Assembly (NCBI GenBank): GCA_029239755.1
Contig: JARBUI010000005.1
Location: forward strand, 62,001 to 126,000
Direction: 5' to 3'
DNA from: Clostridia bacterium
GTDB taxonomy: Bacteria; Bacillota; Clostridia; Lachnospirales; Cellulosilyticaceae
Length of the DNA: 64,000 nt
In this document: positions 44,000 to 51,776 of the stretch, one piece after another
Layout: each line of letters opens with the position of its first letter
Numbering within the stretch: position 1 is the first letter of the stretch
Made by a program: the position numbers and the translations under genes
The notes under the pieces: model-generated
Seen by the model: only the letters and a program-made list of their open reading frames with translations
Told to the model about the DNA's origin: nothing
Databases searched by the model: none

Positions 44000-45874
44000 T
44001 TATCTCTTCTCCTTTTGGAGCATTGTCAATATTTTATTGCAAATAGCCTCTGGTTCAAGTCCTTCTCTTATCATAAGACTCTTAATGTCACCATGCTCAA
44101 TAATTCCTGTTTTGTAACCAAACACATGTCCCCTGGGCGCATGCTGATGGTTAATAAGATAAGAAAATATTTTCTCTCCAAAACCACCTGCAATAACACC
44201 ATCCTCAACAGTAAAGATGGTATTATGTCTATCTGCTATACTTTGCAGCTTCGCATCATCAAATGGATAGACTCCCGGTGCCTCTATAACCTCAGCACTT
44301 ATACCCTGTTCACTAAGTTTACAGCTTACCTCTAGTGCCATTTCTACCATGCGGCCTATTCCTATAATAGCTATATCATTACCTTCTTTTAGGGTTTTAA
44401 AACCAATATTTTCATAGCTGTTAAAGTACACTTTGCTAATGTTCGTATATCCTTTAGGATATCTAATAGCAACAGGTCCATCTAATGTTAATGCATACTT
44501 TAATGCCTCTTCAACTTCTTCCGTCATTTTAGGTGATAGGATTGTCATATTTGGCATGCTGCTAAGGTAGGCTATATCATACAGTCCTTGATGCGTCGCT
44601 CCATCTTCACCTACTAGACCCGCTCTGTCAATAGCAAAAATAACCGGTAAATTTTGAAGACATACATCATGAAGAATCTGATCGTAAGCCCTTTGTAAAA
44701 AAGAAGAATAAATTGCAACTACCGGTCTATAGCCTTCTGTAGCCATACCTGCTGCAAAGGTCACAGCATGCTGCTCAGCAATGCCCACATCAAAGAATCT
44801 CTTCGGATAAGTTTTTGCAAATTCCAAAAGCCCTGTTCCATCCGGCATAGCTGCTGAAACAGCTACTATATTTTCCTTCTTTTGTGCCAGCTTACATAAT
44901 GCTGTTCCAAAGGCATCAGAAAAAGTAGTTGCAGCACTTGGATTTTTAAGTTTTCCTGTCTCAATGTCAAAAGGAGCAATGCCATGAAAAACACTAGGAT
45001 TTTTTTCTGCCAAAGCATATCCTTTTCCCTTTTTTGTTTTTACATGAATGAGGACCGGACGTTTCATACTCTTTGCATTTTCAAGAATATCAATGAGTTC
45101 GTCATAACAATGTCCATCTACAGGTCCTAAATAGGTTACCCCAATCTGCTCAAACAAAGTATTTTGTATCAGTAAGCTTTTCAGGCTTCCTTTCGTCCTT
45201 TTAATAGCACTTACCGCGTGCCTGCCTATAACAGGCACTTGCTCAAGAACGCCTTCTACATCTTCTTTAACTCTTAAATAATCTTTGCTTGAACGCAGCT
45301 TATTTAAATATTTACATAACCCGCCTACATTTTTAGAAATAGACATCTCGTTATCATTTAAAATAACAATAATGTTAGTATGTCCTCTTCCAGCGTTGTT
45401 AAGTGCCTCAAAAGCCATTCCGCCTGTCAGTGCGCCATCCCCTATTACAGCAATAACCTTATGATTGTCACCCTTTAAATCTCTAGCAGCTGCCATCCCT
45501 AGTGCTGCCGAAATAGAGGTTGAACTATGTCCTGTTTCAAAAACATCATAGGGACTTTCTTTTTTCTTTGGAAAACCGCTCATCCCATCTAACTTTCTCA
45601 ACTTCTTGAAGTCTTTTCTTCTTCCGGTTAAGAGCTTATGCACATAAGCTTGATGTCCTACGTCCCAAATCATTTTATCTTCTGGTGCATTAAAGACATA
45701 GTGGAGGGCAATAGTGAGCTCTACAACGCCTAAATTAGACGCCAAATGTCCTCCTGTTTGAGATAAAGACTGGACTAAAAATGTCCTTATATCTTTGGCT
45801 AATTGCTTTAATTCATAAGAATTGAGTTTTTTGATATCTTGGGGGCAATGAACCGCCTTTAAAACATCTAGCAT
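44000..45874 (-). CDS. dxs: 1-deoxy-D-xylulose-5-phosphate synthase
   Basis: Dxs makes DXP from pyruvate and glyceraldehyde-3-phosphate, the first step of non-mevalonate isoprenoid synthesis. The 624-residue thiamine-diphosphate enzyme has HLASNLGVVELTIALHYVF, the cofactor motif GDGALTGGMAFEALNNAG, EQHAVTFAAGMA and GEDGATHQG. The ATG follows AGAGGAACTTAT. A terminator lies just upstream, between it and oapA, with no room for a full promoter, so it probably depends on read-through. Confidence 0.97.
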   Translation of the reverse strand: MLDVLKAVHCPQDIKKLNSYELKQLAKDIRTFLVQSLSQTGGHLASNLGVVELTIALHYVFNAPEDKMIWDVGHQAYVHKLLTGRRKDFKKLRKLDGMSGFPKKKESPYDVFETGHSSTSISAALGMAAARDLKGDNHKVIAVIGDGALTGGMAFEALNNAGRGHTNIIVILNDNEMSISKNVGGLCKYLNKLRSSKDYLRVKEDVEGVLEQVPVIGRHAVSAIKRTKGSLKSLLIQNTLFEQIGVTYLGPVDGHCYDELIDILENAKSMKRPVLIHVKTKKGKGYALAEKNPSVFHGIAPFDIETGKLKNPSAATTFSDAFGTALCKLAQKKENIVAVSAAMPDGTGLLEFAKTYPKRFFDVGIAEQHAVTFAAGMATEGYRPVVAIYSSFLQRAYDQILHDVCLQNLPVIFAIDRAGLVGEDGATHQGLYDIAYLSSMPNMTILSPKMTEEVEEALKYALTLDGPVAIRYPKGYTNISKVYFNSYENIGFKTLKEGNDIAIIGIGRMVEMALEVSCKLSEQGISAEVIEAPGVYPFDDAKLQSIADRHNTIFTVEDGVIAGGFGEKIFSYLINHQHAPRGHVFGYKTGIIEHGDIKSLMIREGLEPEAICNKILTMLQKEKR

Positions 45875-45915
45875 ATAAGTTCCTCTTTCTACTAAGTTCT
45901 ATTCTACTTAAAAAA

Positions 45916-45939
45916 ATGACAATCTTAAGGGATTGTCAT
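45916..45939 (-). terminator. Intrinsic terminator after oapA, before dxs
   Basis: A 9-bp stem (ATGACAATC with GATTGTCAT, loop TTAAGG) is followed on the minus strand by seven T residues. It closes the OLE RNA-oapA unit but lies inside the longer gene run, so it should act as an attenuator for dxs. Confidence 0.8.
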
Positions 45940-45940
45940 C

Positions 45941-46528
45941 TTAGTTTTTATTTTTGCGTAATACGACTTTAAAGTAATAGATAAAAACTCCTACATAATA
46001 AACAATGTAGCGTGACCTTTCAATAGCAAAGCCTTTCCCAAGAGCCTTCCCGCCAACTGTAAGCGCAGCAACAAAACCACTCATTGCAACAGATAGGACT
46101 ATTGATTCACTGCCAAAGCCCTGCTGCGCCGCAAGTACAATAGCTGCCGCTGTACTCCCTGATATAATCCCTGCAATATCTCCAATAACATCATTGAATA
46201 GATTAGCTACTACAGGAGCATTTCTAATAAGCATAATACTTTCTTTAGCACCTTTTACCTTTTGTGCTGCCATAGAATGAAAAGTAACTTCATCTGCAGA
46301 CACAACTGCATTACCTATGCCATCACAAACTATACCTATTAAGATAATTGCTGCCAGCATAAAAAAGGCAATAAGAAGAGGCATGTCACTTAATAAGACC
46401 TCACAAATATAACTGAAAAACATTGCAACAACAAAGGTAAGCATGATGATAAGTGCGAATGTCTTTAAAGATTGCCTTTTAACCTTTATTTTTTTAAATT
46501 TACATTTTACTTTCTTAATCTTAGGCAC
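45941..46528 (-). CDS. oapA: OLE-associated membrane protein OapA
   Basis: The 195-residue protein has a very basic start (residues 3-24 carry about ten Lys/Arg). Hydrophobic segments follow at about 25-46, 48-75, 118-137, 143-163 and 171-188. The central loop GNAVVSADEVTFHSMAAQKV resembles the membrane domain of CorB/CNNM-type magnesium proteins. The gene starts 21 bases after the 3' end of the large RNA, as known OapA genes do. In Bacillus halodurans OapA binds OLE RNA and holds it at the membrane. The identification rests on position, size and topology. The start is GTG 46528 after AAAGGAG; the nearby ATG is out of frame. Confidence 0.85.
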   Translation of the reverse strand: MPKIKKVKCKFKKIKVKRQSLKTFALIIMLTFVVAMFFSYICEVLLSDMPLLIAFFMLAAIILIGIVCDGIGNAVVSADEVTFHSMAAQKVKGAKESIMLIRNAPVVANLFNDVIGDIAGIISGSTAAAIVLAAQQGFGSESIVLSVAMSGFVAALTVGGKALGKGFAIERSRYIVYYVGVFIYYFKVVLRKNKN

Positions 46529-46548
46529 GTTCCATACTCCTTTAGTCA

Positions 46549-47185
46549 GCGGCTTATCACCCGCTTTTCAAAACTTAAGACAATAAAATGTGTAAATTTT
46601 GTGGTATATGGTCTAGCAGGTTTTCCCAAGCACATACTCCTTTGTCACCAAAGCAGCGGTTTCCCTTTAAATGTTCCTTAGATGTGTTGCCAGCATCTAC
46701 GCCAGATCGCCTTAAGCCACACTGTAATCCACACTCTATCTTAGTTCAAACGGTCTAGGAGTTTTCCTCAAGCAATATATTATATTCCTATCCTCTTTTG
46801 CGAACCAGGTTTCTACCAACAATCTTGTATGTTATTTGGCCAAATAGCATGCAAGTAAATTGATGTCCCCCCATCTTCACGCAAGGCAGGCTACACTACC
46901 CACAGCATATACCGCATGGTAGGTTTAATCCTAAGTCATACTTTGTTCCCATAGGAACAAGCACAATCATAGGTCTCCACGGTAAAAGGGTCAACGCCCA
47001 TATGCCCTTATGGATCGCCCTTAAACCTTAACCCCCAGTATAAGCCCATAACGGGGCGTTACAAGCCAACACCAGGAACTTCATCGATATGCCCTAAAAC
47101 GGATTTTTAGGCCCGTCTTCAAAACATAATATCTTGACTAGAATACCGCATCTTATTTTTTGAAAAGCACGTCATAAGCCGCTTT
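46549..47185 (-). ncRNA. ole: OLE RNA (ornate, large, extremophilic RNA)
   Basis: About 635 bases without a credible gene, transcribed on the minus strand. The two ends pair: 47174-47182 with 46549-46557 (9 bp), then 47162-47168 with 46563-46569 (7 bp). Internal perfect hairpins include 47093-47111 (7 bp) and 46943-46960 (7 bp). A motif of about 24 bases (TGCTTG..GGAAAAC..CTAGACC on the RNA strand) occurs twice, at 46752-46774 and 46610-46634. Length, position after ispA and before oapA/dxs, and the adjacent membrane protein all match the OLE class. The 5' end is predicted from the promoter at 47192-47220. The exact 3' end is uncertain. The RNA role in cells is incompletely known; in B. halodurans loss causes cold, ethanol and magnesium sensitivity. 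Confidence 0.88.
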
Positions 47186-47191
47186 TAAAAC

Positions 47192-47220
47192 ATTATATCA
47201 GCTAAGATACTCTTTTTCAA
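47192..47220 (-). promoter_or_regulatory. Dedicated promoter of the OLE RNA-oapA unit
   Basis: TTGAAA (47215-47220) and TATAAT (47192-47197) are separated by exactly 17 bases. The predicted transcription start, 47184-47186, falls 2-4 bases before the first base of the terminal stem. It lies just 5 bases after the DUF212 stop codon. Confidence 0.85.
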
Positions 47221-47225
47221 CCACA

Positions 47226-47675
47226 TTAAGCCCCAAAGAAAGCAAGTGCAACGAGAATACCAAGAATTCCTCCAGCTAAAACTTGAAGAGGTGTGTGCCC
47301 TAAAATTTCTTTAAGTCTCTCTTCTGGATTAAGATTAGGGTCTTCGAGTACTTCTATAATTTGATTAATAAGAGCAGCTTGTTTACCTGCTTCCAGCCTT
47401 ACATTAGCTGCATCATACATGACAATAAAGCTAAATACAGCAGCTATAGCAAATAGAACATGATCATAGCCATAAAGCTGTCCAATACTAACCGTAAGCG
47501 TCACAACAAAAGAACTATGTGAACTTGGCATTCCCCCTGAAGCAAAGAACTTCTTCAGATCCAGCTTATGTGAGTAAATGAGTGTAATCAGCACTTTTAA
47601 TGATTGTGCAACAAACCAGCTGACTATTGCTGCCCATAATATGTTATTATTGGATATTTGTTTGATATAATCCAT
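47226..47675 (-). CDS. Divergent PAP2 family protein (DUF212, YuiD-like)
   Basis: The 149-residue membrane protein has about four TM segments and the signature GGMPSSHSSFVVTL (about 47-60), related to acid phosphatase/PAP2 motifs. It may act on isoprenoid or lipid phosphates, which would fit its place directly after ispA, but no activity is established. ATG follows AAGGGGGATAAT, 10 bases after ispA. Confidence 0.9.
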   Translation of the reverse strand: MDYIKQISNNNILWAAIVSWFVAQSLKVLITLIYSHKLDLKKFFASGGMPSSHSSFVVTLTVSIGQLYGYDHVLFAIAAVFSFIVMYDAANVRLEAGKQAALINQIIEVLEDPNLNPEERLKEILGHTPLQVLAGGILGILVALAFFGA

Positions 47676-47685
47676 ATTATCCCCC

Positions 47686-48561
47686 TTAGTTTCTTCTTTT
47701 AATAAGCTCCTCAGCTATTTGTGCGAGCAGCGTTGTATCTCCTTTTAGATTATCTAATGAAAGAAGTGCTCTTTTAGTAAGTTTGTCTGCTATGCAATAA
47801 CATTCCTCCACACTATAAAAGCTAAGATAAGTATTTTTGTGATTCTTTACATCACTGCCTGTAGGCTTCCCTAGTTCTTTATCTGTAGACACCTTATCTA
47901 ATATATCATCAATAATCTGAAATACCTTCCCAATATCTTTTCCATATTCTTCTAATATCTCTATTTCTTCAGGAGTTCCGAGTCCTAAAACAGCCCCCAT
48001 CTTTGTAGCTGCTGCAATCAGTGCCCCTGTTTTATGAAGATGTATGGTATCTAATGTCTGAAGATTAATGACTTTGTTTTCACTTTCAATGTCTAAAATT
48101 TGACCTGCAATCATCCCCTTAATACCGCTTGCCTGACTCAGTATGTATGCAGCTCTTACTCTTTCAGTCCCTCCATGCTTTAGGGCATCTTCAAGCATAT
48201 ACTCAAATGCTAGGTTAAGAAGTCCGTCTCCTGCCAAAATAGCTGCAGCTTCTCCAAAAACAATATGATTAGTCGGAATTCCTCTTCTAAGGTCATCATT
48301 ATCCATTGCAGGGAGATCATCATGAATCAGTGAATACGTATGAATCATTTCGATAGCACATAAGTACCTTGAAATATCCCCCTTGCCTCCGACAGCTTCG
48401 TATGAGAGCTGCATAAGAATAGGCCTGATTCTCTTACCGCCTGCTTCTAAACTATAATTCATTGCTTTGTATAATGTTTTAAAACAGCCAGGCTCTATTG
48501 GGAGTGCTTCTTGTAAATACTCATTTACTAAAGCCTTATAATCACTTATGTTTTTTTTCAC
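47686..48561 (-). CDS. ispA: Polyprenyl (geranyl/farnesyl) diphosphate synthase
   Basis: IspA condenses isopentenyl diphosphate with allylic diphosphates to form farnesyl diphosphate. The 291-residue enzyme has the first Asp-rich motif in HDDLPAMDNDD, the second in IDDILD, and GGKRIRP near the N-terminus. I choose GTG 48561 because GGAGGA lies six bases upstream; TTG 48567 abuts that site. The start overlaps the xseB stop by 4 bases (GTGA). Confidence 0.96.
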   Translation of the reverse strand: MKKNISDYKALVNEYLQEALPIEPGCFKTLYKAMNYSLEAGGKRIRPILMQLSYEAVGGKGDISRYLCAIEMIHTYSLIHDDLPAMDNDDLRRGIPTNHIVFGEAAAILAGDGLLNLAFEYMLEDALKHGGTERVRAAYILSQASGIKGMIAGQILDIESENKVINLQTLDTIHLHKTGALIAAATKMGAVLGLGTPEEIEILEEYGKDIGKVFQIIDDILDKVSTDKELGKPTGSDVKNHKNTYLSFYSVEECYCIADKLTKRALLSLDNLKGDTTLLAQIAEELIKRRN

Positions 48562-48788
48562 TCCCAATCCTCCCCGTCTGCTTTTTTATAACTTTCTTCC
48601 TCATAAATATAGATTTCTTGTTCTGCTTTTTTTAGTATTTCTAAACAATAGGTGGCTAAATCCATTCCTGCCTTATAACTTTTAATACTCTCTTCAAGGG
48701 AGACATCTCCTTGTTCTAAATGTGCCACAATATTTTCTAATTCTAAAAGAGCTCCTTCAAAATTTTTTTGAGTTTTTTTAGCCATCAT
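48558..48788 (-). CDS. xseB: Exodeoxyribonuclease VII small subunit
   Basis: XseB forms the ring that caps the large subunit. The 76-residue protein carries FEGALLELENIVAHLEQGDVSLEESI, the family hallmark. The start is ATG 48788 or 48785 (two Met codons behind GAGGAG). The longer in-frame start at 48827 overlaps xseA and lacks a ribosome site. Confidence 0.94.
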   Translation of the reverse strand: MMAKKTQKNFEGALLELENIVAHLEQGDVSLEESIKSYKAGMDLATYCLEILKKAEQEIYIYEEESYKKADGEDWE

Positions 48789-48789
48789 T

Positions 48790-49989
48790 TTACTCCTCTT
48801 TATAAACTTGTGCTTTAAATACACCATCTGTTACGGTGATAGAGAGCATCTCTTCTGCACTTACATCACTAATTGATGTAATGATTTTATTCTGCTTATT
48901 GGTTATAAAACTATAACCTCTTTTTAAAGTCCCTAAGGGAGACAGCTTTTCTAATTGCCCGATAGTGCGCTCATACCGATTGAAAGCATTTGTTAGTATG
49001 CTCTTATACTCACTATTAAGTGCCTGCATAAGCACATCTACTTCCTGCATTTTATCTTTATAAAATTTATCTTTTGCTCTAAATACCGGCCGGCTTGTAA
49101 TATGATCTAACTTTTCTTTAGAGTACTTTATCTTCTGTTGCGTCATATATTTTATAGCATTTCTATAGCGTTTAACCGCTTCCTTAATCTCATCAGTTGA
49201 AGGAAACACGATTTCAGCCGCAGCTGATGGCGTAGCAGCACGCTTGTCACTCACAAAATCAGATATCGTAAAATCAATTTCATGTCCTACTGCTGATACA
49301 ATAGGAATGCTTGATTCAAATATTGCTCTTGCCACAACTTCCTCATTAAATGCCCATAAATCTTCAATTGAGCCTCCGCCGCGGCCTAATATAATGACAT
49401 CTACAACACCATCCTTATTAGCCTGATGAATGGCTGATACAATTTCTGGAGCAGCAAACTCCCCTTGAACATGCGTAGGATAGATATAGATGGGTATACT
49501 TGAATTTCTTCGTTTAGCTACCTGTGTGATATCTTTAATTGCCGCTCCAGTAATAGATGTAATAATGCCTACTCTTTGAGGAAAATAGGGAATATCTTTT
49601 TTATACGCTGTTTCAAACAAGCCTTCCTTAGATAATCTTTCTTTAAGTTCTTCAAATTTTTCATATAAAAGTCCCTTACCTTGCTTTTCAATATCATGAA
49701 CATAAGCCTGATAAGCACCTGTTTTTTCATAAATCGTAATCCTGACTCTAGCATAAATCTTAATGCCCTCTATAAGCTTAAAGCCAAGTTTTGAAGCATC
49801 TCTTGCAAACATCACGCTATTTATACTTGCACGTTCATCTTTTATTGTAAAATAAATATGTCCTGAATGATGATATTTACAATTTGATACTTCTCCTGAT
49901 AACCATATATCTCCTAACATATAGTCTTCTTCAATTAATCTATTCACATAGTTATTAACTTCCCATACAGAGACTATTTTTCTTTTCAT
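48790..49989 (-). CDS. xseA: Exodeoxyribonuclease VII large subunit
   Basis: XseA degrades single-stranded DNA from both ends with XseB. The 399-residue protein has an N-terminal OB fold (DIWLSGEVSNCKYHHSGHIY), the catalytic-domain motif GRGGGSIEDLWAFNEE, and a long coiled-coil C-terminal half. ATG follows TTGAGGATTAATA, 2 bases after nusB. Confidence 0.97.
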   Translation of the reverse strand: MKRKIVSVWEVNNYVNRLIEEDYMLGDIWLSGEVSNCKYHHSGHIYFTIKDERASINSVMFARDASKLGFKLIEGIKIYARVRITIYEKTGAYQAYVHDIEKQGKGLLYEKFEELKERLSKEGLFETAYKKDIPYFPQRVGIITSITGAAIKDITQVAKRRNSSIPIYIYPTHVQGEFAAPEIVSAIHQANKDGVVDVIILGRGGGSIEDLWAFNEEVVARAIFESSIPIVSAVGHEIDFTISDFVSDKRAATPSAAAEIVFPSTDEIKEAVKRYRNAIKYMTQQKIKYSKEKLDHITSRPVFRAKDKFYKDKMQEVDVLMQALNSEYKSILTNAFNRYERTIGQLEKLSPLGTLKRGYSFITNKQNKIITSISDVSAEEMLSITVTDGVFKAQVYKEE

Positions 49990-49991
49990 TA

Positions 49992-50414
49992 TTAATCCTC
50001 AATAAGTTTAATTACATTCCCTAAGATACCATTAATGAATTTTGCCGATTTGTCTGTACTATAGGCCTTTGCAATTTCAAGTGCTTCGTTAACCACTACT
50101 TTATTTGGAATATCCGTACACCACTTAAGTTCATAAGTAGCCAGTCTTAGTATGCCAAAATCAACTTTTGCAATTCTGCTTGGTGACCAATTAACTGCAC
50201 TTTTTTTAATGAGTTCGTCAATCTCATCTAAATGGGCTAAAACACCAAAGTATTCATCTTCAATAAATTTAATAACTGCTTTATTTGAACCATCATCTTT
50301 GGCTTTAATCTCGTTTATTTTCTCATTCAGCAAACGTTCTGTATCCTCTTCATTATGAAAAGTATACTCATAAAGCAGCTGCATAATGAGCTCTCTTGCA
50401 TTACGTCTAGTCAT
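49992..50414 (-). CDS. nusB: Transcription antitermination factor NusB
   Basis: NusB joins NusE (S10) on boxA RNA during rRNA transcription. The 140-residue all-helical protein starts TRRNARELIMQLLYEYTF and ends with FINGILGNV, both diagnostic. ATG follows AAGGAGGAAAAA. It lies behind the asp23-family gene. Confidence 0.96.
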   Translation of the reverse strand: MTRRNARELIMQLLYEYTFHNEEDTERLLNEKINEIKAKDDGSNKAVIKFIEDEYFGVLAHLDEIDELIKKSAVNWSPSRIAKVDFGILRLATYELKWCTDIPNKVVVNEALEIAKAYSTDKSAKFINGILGNVIKLIED

Positions 50415-50432
50415 TTTTTCCTCCTTAGTAAG

Positions 50433-50471
50433 TAAGCTAACCCTATACTTATTATCAGTAGGGTTAGCTTA
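50433..50471 (-). terminator. Hairpin between asp23(yqhY) and nusB
   Basis: A perfect 13-bp stem (50433-50445 with 50459-50471) has a 13-base loop. No T-run follows on the minus strand, so it is more likely a processing or partial attenuation hairpin. Confidence 0.5.
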
Positions 50472-50494
50472 TTTCATACGTTACATGAAGTTTA

Positions 50495-50875
50495 TTAAGC
50501 TTCTTTTCCTTTATCAAAAAACACACCTGCTACATGTATATTAACAGAAGCTACATGTAAGCCTGTCATGGTTTCAACTGAATTCTTTACCTTTTCTTGA
50601 ACTTCTAAACATACTTTTGGAATTTTAACTCCATATTTTACTATTGCTGTTATATCAATGAGCACTTCACCATCGCCAACATCTACCTTCACACCTTTAG
50701 GCCCTTTTTTACGGCTAATGGCTTGAACAAAATCATTTTTAACCTGCACAGTACTTACCATGCCCTCTACTTCTAAAGTTGCAATCTCTGCTATAACTGC
50801 AATAACATCATCTGCAATTTGAACTTGATCCATCTCATAAGATGCTTCTGCACCTACATTTTTTTGTTCATCCAC
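50495..50875 (-). CDS. Asp23/Gls24 family protein (YqhY-like)
   Basis: This 126-residue Asp23-family protein has VQIADDVIAVIAEIATLEVEG, then VLIDITAIVKYGVKIPKVC. In B. subtilis YqhY affects fatty-acid synthesis control (acetyl-CoA carboxylase) and lies near acc genes and nusB; I see no acc genes here. The start is GTG 50875 behind GGGAGG. It heads the long nusB-xse-ispA operon and has a good promoter. Confidence 0.92.
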   Translation of the reverse strand: MDEQKNVGAEASYEMDQVQIADDVIAVIAEIATLEVEGMVSTVQVKNDFVQAISRKKGPKGVKVDVGDGEVLIDITAIVKYGVKIPKVCLEVQEKVKNSVETMTGLHVASVNIHVAGVFFDKGKEA

Positions 50876-50913
50876 ACGTCATACCTCCCACACACTATCT
50901 TTCTTATGTTCTT

Positions 50914-50942
50914 ATTATATACAAAAACGAGAGGTGTTGCAA
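50914..50942 (-). promoter_or_regulatory. Promoter of the asp23-nusB-xse-ispA operon
   Basis: TTGCAA (50937-50942) and TATAAT (50914-50919) are separated by 17 bases on the minus strand, about 39 bases before the asp23 start. Confidence 0.7.
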
Positions 50943-50961
50943 ATTTATTCTTTTAAAAAAA

Positions 50962-50984
50962 GGACTGACTTTAAAAGTCAGTCC
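50962..50984 (-). terminator. Terminator of the spoIIIA operon
   Basis: A perfect 10-bp GC-rich stem (GGACTGACTT with AAGTCAGTCC, loop TAA) is followed by seven T residues on the minus strand, directly after spoIIIAH. Confidence 0.9.
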
Positions 50985-50990
50985 CTATTA

Positions 50991-51764
50991 TTACTCATTT
51001 GCTTCATCCTTAACTATTCCCTTTAAAGGAGTTATTTTAATTTTCCCTACACTGTAGCCAGTTTTTCTATTAACGATTTCTTCAATTTGTGCAATATCAG
51101 ATTCTGTTAAGTTATCTTTATTGATAACAACATCTACACTATTATCATCTATTCTTACATAAACTTCTTTAAAGCCCTTTGCTCTAAGAAGTGCCTCAGC
51201 ACTGCTTTCTTTTTCAATACGTTCCTGAATAGCAAGTAAATTGGCTGCTGCTTTTGATTTAGCTTCTTTATCTAAATTTTCATTAGCAACATACTGAGTG
51301 AGTTCTTCAACTTGAAGTGCTCTGCTTTGTTCTCTCAGCATTTTTTCTTCAACAAAATAACTTACATCCATGTTTTTATCTACTGCGACTGTACTATCTT
51401 TATCAAGTTTATCATTATTTGCAATAACAGCATCTTTTTTCGTAATAATGGCTTCAAATGATTGTGGCTGCTGTGCGTTTACCTCAGCTGCATTAATATC
51501 TTCTGCTCCTTGTGCCAATTCTTCATTATCTGCACTTAAAGCTTCTGATAATTCTGTGTCTATATCAGGTGGTAAGTCCTGAATTTCATCATAGCCTTCA
51601 AAAAAGTCTTTTTCTTCTGCAATACCTTCGCTGCTTATATCAGTTTCTTGTACTAAATTAGGCTTTACGTCTGCTCCGTTGTCTGTGGTATTTAAATAAG
51701 CTGCTATCGCTATCATAAAAACAAGTACCGTAATAATAATTTGATTTCTTTTAAATGTAAACAT
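50991..51764 (-). CDS. spoIIIAH: Stage III sporulation protein AH
   Basis: SpoIIIAH is the mother-cell ring that pairs with SpoIIQ across the two spore membranes. The 257-residue protein has an N-terminal TM segment (about 7-22), a long acidic and Gln/Ala-rich linker, and a C-terminal ring-building domain with VYVRIDDNSVDVVINKDNL. ATG is behind a G-rich ribosome site. It is the last gene of the operon. Confidence 0.94.
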   Translation of the reverse strand: MFTFKRNQIIITVLVFMIAIAAYLNTTDNGADVKPNLVQETDISSEGIAEEKDFFEGYDEIQDLPPDIDTELSEALSADNEELAQGAEDINAAEVNAQQPQSFEAIITKKDAVIANNDKLDKDSTVAVDKNMDVSYFVEEKMLREQSRALQVEELTQYVANENLDKEAKSKAAANLLAIQERIEKESSAEALLRAKGFKEVYVRIDDNSVDVVINKDNLTESDIAQIEEIVNRKTGYSVGKIKITPLKGIVKDEANE

Positions 51765-51776
51765 GATATATCCCCC

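Noticed and set aside
46472-46681. Plus-strand 69-residue frame over the oapA start and the OLE region
   Set aside because: It has no ribosome site, its composition is unlike a real protein, and it is explained as the antisense of oapA plus structured RNA.
46540-47190. Group II intron, tmRNA, RNase P or decayed gene as explanation for the gene-free stretch
   Set aside because: No reverse transcriptase, no tmRNA tag frame or tRNA-like ends, no RNase P core motifs, and context plus end pairing fit OLE RNA better.
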